Source: Ruminococcus sp. (GTDB lineage Bacteria; Bacillota; Clostridia; Oscillospirales; Acutalibacteraceae). From it: a DNA stretch of 62,644 bases. The notes beneath the pieces were generated by a model, which was not told where the DNA came from, ran no database searches, and saw only the letters and a list, made by a program, of their open reading frames with translations. The stretch covers positions 1,053 through 63,696 of the forward strand of contig DPHV01000023.1 in the NCBI GenBank assembly GCA_003521625.1, given 5' to 3'. A program made the translations under genes and the position numbers. The stretch's first letter is position 1; each line of letters starts with the position of its first letter. Of the stretch, positions 60,101 through 62,644 are shown piece by piece.

Positions 60101-62479
60101 ATGGGTAATATTATGGAAAAGCTTGAACTCACAGCACAGTCAATGTACTGCAAAAAGGTTGAAGAGCTTACTCCTTCCGAGCTTCATCTTTCTCTCGGCA
60201 AGGCTGTTATGGGCGAAATTGCAGACAACTGGGCAAAGAGCAAGGCTAAACACAACAGCGAACGCAGAGCTTACTATTTTTCAGCTGAGTTCCTTATGGG
60301 CAGAATGATGTACAACAACCTCTACTGCCTCGGAATCCTCGAGGACGTTAAGAAGATGCTCAAGAAAAAGGGCGTTGACATCAACGTATTTGAGGACATC
60401 GACGACGCAGCTCTCGGTAACGGCGGTCTCGGCAGACTCGCAGCCTGCTATCTTGACAGTGCCGCTACACAGGAAGTTCCGCTTGACGGCTACGGCATCC
60501 GCTATAAATACGGTCTTTTCAAGCAGCTTATCGAGGACGGCTATCAGGTAGAAGTTGCCGACAACTGGCAGAGATTTGAAGACCCCTGGTGCATCAGAAA
60601 AGAGGACGAGGCTGTAACAGTTTCCTTTAAGGACCAGACTGTTAAGGCTGTTCCCTACGATATGGCTGTTATCGGCTGTAAGACAGACAACATCAACACA
60701 CTCCGTCTGTGGCAGGCTGAGGCTGTAAACGATTTTGACTTTACTGCTTTCAACGACACACAGTACGACAAGGCTGTTAAGGAAAAGAACGACGCAGAGA
60801 ACATCTCAAAGGTTCTTTATCCCAACGATAACAAGTACGAGGGCAAGGTGCTCCGCTTAAAGCAGCAGTATTTCTTCTGCTCTGCTTCACTTCAGGACAT
60901 TATGCGCCGTTACAAGGCAAAGCACGGCAACGATTTCAGCTTCTTTGCAAAGGAAAACGCTATTCAGCTTAACGATACTCACCCTGTTTCCTGCGTTCCC
61001 GAGCTTGTAAGACTTCTTCAGAACGAAGGTCTTAACTTTGACGAAGCATTCGAAATTGCAAGAAAGACATGCTCATACACTAACCACACAGTTTTAGGCG
61101 AGGCTCTTGAGAAGTGGCCTGCTGACCTTATGACTCAGGTTATCCCCGAAATTTACCACATCATCTGCCTTATTGCAAACAAGTGTCAGGAAGAGCTTAC
61201 TGCAAAGGGCGTTTCCGAGGATATGAAGGCAAAAATGCGCATTATCGACGGCAACGTTGTTCATATGGCAAGACTTGCAACATATGCCGCTACTTATGTA
61301 AACGGTGTTGCACAGCTCCACACAGAAATCCTCAAGGACGACGTTCTTAAGGAGTGGTATCAGGTATATCCCGAGAGATTCCAGAACAAGACAAACGGTA
61401 TCACACAGCGCCGTTGGTTAGGTCTTTGCAACCCCGAGCTTTCTGCTCTTATCACAGAAAAGGTTGGCTCTGACGAGTGGCTTATTGACCTTTCACTCAT
61501 CTCAAAGCTCAACGACTGTATGGACGCAAGAACAATCACAAAGTTCAACAACATCAAGAAGAAGAAGAAGGTTCAGCTTGCCGAGTACATCAAGAAGATG
61601 GACGGCTTTGACATCAACCCCGATTCTATCTACGATGTTCAGGTTAAGCGTCTCCACGAGTACAAAAGACAGCTCCTTAACGCTTTCTCCATTATGACAA
61701 TCTACTTCAGACTTAAGGAGAAGAAGCTCACTAACTGGACTCCCACAACATTCATCTTCGGTGCAAAGGCAGCTCCCGGTTACGCAAGAGCAAAGGCAAT
61801 CATCAAGTACATCAACGAGATTGCAAACCTTGTAAACAACGACCCCGATACAAAGGATTTACTTCAGGTTTACTTCATTTCAAACTACAACGTATCCTAC
61901 GCTGAAAAGATTGTTGTTGCCGCTGATATTTCAGAGCAGACTTCAACAGCAGGTCTTGAGGCTTCCGGTACAGGTAATATGAAATTTATGCTCAACGGTG
62001 CAGTTACACTCGGCACATATGACGGTGCTAACATCGAAATCGCAGAGTGTGCAGGCGAAGAGAACGAGTACATCTTCGGTGCAAGAGTTGAGGATATTGA
62101 AAGACTCAAGGCAGAGGGCTACAACCCCAAGGCTCTTTACGACGCTAACCCCGAAATCAAGAGAGTTATCGATACACTTATCGACGGCACATTTGACGAC
62201 GACGGCGCACAGGGCGAGGGAAGCTTCAGAGAGCTCCACGACGCACTCCTCAAGGGTACATCATGGCAGGTTGCTGACCACTACTTCCTCCTTTACGATC
62301 TTCCCCTCTATGTTGACGCAAAAATCAAGGCTAACGCTGATTATGCAGACAGAAAGGCATTCGGTAAGAAGTGCCTGATGAACGTTGCTAACGCAGGCAA
62401 GTTCTCATCAGACCGTGCTATCGTAGAGTACGCAAAGGAAATCTGGCATACTTCCTACAAGGGTATGAAGAAGAAATAA
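60101..62479 (+). CDS. glgP: Glycogen/maltodextrin phosphorylase
   Basis: This 792-residue GT35 phosphorylase releases glucose-1-phosphate from maltodextrin or glycogen. It has the pyridoxal-phosphate lysine in EASGTGNMKFMLNGAVTLGT, with KRLHEYKRQLLNA, ALGNGGLGRLAACYLDS and DGYGIRYKYG all intact. CTGGAGG lies 8 nt before ATG 60101. It is directly downstream of malQ, which suggests a maltodextrin rather than only a storage role. Confidence 0.98.
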   Translation: MGNIMEKLELTAQSMYCKKVEELTPSELHLSLGKAVMGEIADNWAKSKAKHNSERRAYYFSAEFLMGRMMYNNLYCLGILEDVKKMLKKKGVDINVFEDIDDAALGNGGLGRLAACYLDSAATQEVPLDGYGIRYKYGLFKQLIEDGYQVEVADNWQRFEDPWCIRKEDEAVTVSFKDQTVKAVPYDMAVIGCKTDNINTLRLWQAEAVNDFDFTAFNDTQYDKAVKEKNDAENISKVLYPNDNKYEGKVLRLKQQYFFCSASLQDIMRRYKAKHGNDFSFFAKENAIQLNDTHPVSCVPELVRLLQNEGLNFDEAFEIARKTCSYTNHTVLGEALEKWPADLMTQVIPEIYHIICLIANKCQEELTAKGVSEDMKAKMRIIDGNVVHMARLATYAATYVNGVAQLHTEILKDDVLKEWYQVYPERFQNKTNGITQRRWLGLCNPELSALITEKVGSDEWLIDLSLISKLNDCMDARTITKFNNIKKKKKVQLAEYIKKMDGFDINPDSIYDVQVKRLHEYKRQLLNAFSIMTIYFRLKEKKLTNWTPTTFIFGAKAAPGYARAKAIIKYINEIANLVNNDPDTKDLLQVYFISNYNVSYAEKIVVAADISEQTSTAGLEASGTGNMKFMLNGAVTLGTYDGANIEIAECAGEENEYIFGARVEDIERLKAEGYNPKALYDANPEIKRVIDTLIDGTFDDDGAQGEGSFRELHDALLKGTSWQVADHYFLLYDLPLYVDAKIKANADYADRKAFGKKCLMNVANAGKFSSDRAIVEYAKEIWHTSYKGMKKK

Positions 62480-62510
62480 TTTGCCGAACGTTCAGGTTCG
62501 CAATATGCAA

Positions 62511-62551
62511 AAACAAGTCGGACTGACCGTAGGTCGGTTCGGCTTGTTTTA
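62511..62551 (+). terminator. Terminator of malQ-glgP
   Basis: AACAAGTCGGACTGACC and GGTCGGTTCGGCTTGTT pair with few mismatches and are followed by TT. Confidence 0.8.
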
Positions 62552-62644
62552 ATTCGGAATTCGGAATGCGTAATTCGGAATTGTGGTCGAGTGGATAGGT
62601 TGTAATAATTTAAAAGTATAGTGCCCGAATTAATTTATATGCGG
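62551..62644. repeat. Left part of a mosaic intergenic repeat, cut by window edge
   Basis: AATTCGGAATTCGGAATGCG, then TAATTCGGAATTGTGGTCGAG, TGGATAGGTTG and AATTTATATGCGG repeat the left part of E2 (26970-27060) almost base for base. Confidence 0.8.

Overview
The window looks like chromosome of a gut Firmicute of the Ruminococcus bromii type (Oscillospiraceae). The strongest clue is a 1,195-residue secreted alpha-amylase with two starch-binding modules, a cohesin-like module and a C-terminal dockerin, the layout of the R. bromii amylosome. Low to moderate GC, good Shine-Dalgarno sites, pyruvate:ferredoxin oxidoreductase, rubredoxin and a ROK glucokinase fit an anaerobic fermenter. This is inference from gene content; no rRNA or tRNA gene was seen.

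Layout. 1-6 kb: nifJ (cut by the left edge), a compact type I toxin-antitoxin locus, a MITE-like palindrome, dCMP deaminase, rubredoxin, a PnuC-family transporter and an HD phosphohydrolase. 6-11 kb: a pantothenate/CoA block (PanG-like reductase, panB, panC, panD, coaBC). 11-16 kb: an AEC transporter, WYL and AraC regulators and a SleB-like secreted hydrolase. 16-24 kb: a sugar ABC importer (binding protein plus two permeases, no ATPase) divergent from the dockerin amylase. 24-28 kb: acyl-CoA synthetase, a HAAS/PadR pair with a visible operator, and a lipoprotein. 28-32 kb: guaB and glucokinase with two further small-peptide loci. 32-57 kb: the replication-origin gene set rpmH-rnpA-yidD-yidC-khpB-mnmE-mnmG-rsmG-noc-parA-parB-serS, then lgt-dnaA-dnaN-S4-recF-remB-gyrB-gyrA, with two perfect parS sites. 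57-62.5 kb: pncC, malQ and glgP.

How it works together. Extracellular amylase would release maltodextrins, the ABC importer would take them up, MalQ and GlgP would turn them into glucose and glucose-1-phosphate, and the ROK glucokinase would phosphorylate the glucose. The pan genes cover CoA synthesis from ketoisovalerate and aspartate, apart from pantothenate kinase and the last steps.

Two things stand out. First, three short loci (near 3.2, 28.4 and 31.6 kb) encode 21-28-residue hydrophobic peptides with Shine-Dalgarno-masking hairpins and strong convergent promoters for antisense RNAs. One is built like Fst/par. The other two form a separate palindromic type whose promoters lie inside the inverted repeats. 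Second, the intergenic spaces are packed with modular palindromic repeats, including four elements that share 12-14 bp terminal inverted repeats but have different cores, two of them 155-bp identical copies. The whole block from 28.7 kb onward is on the plus strand, including an inverted rpmH-parB segment, which raises the question of where oriC lies.
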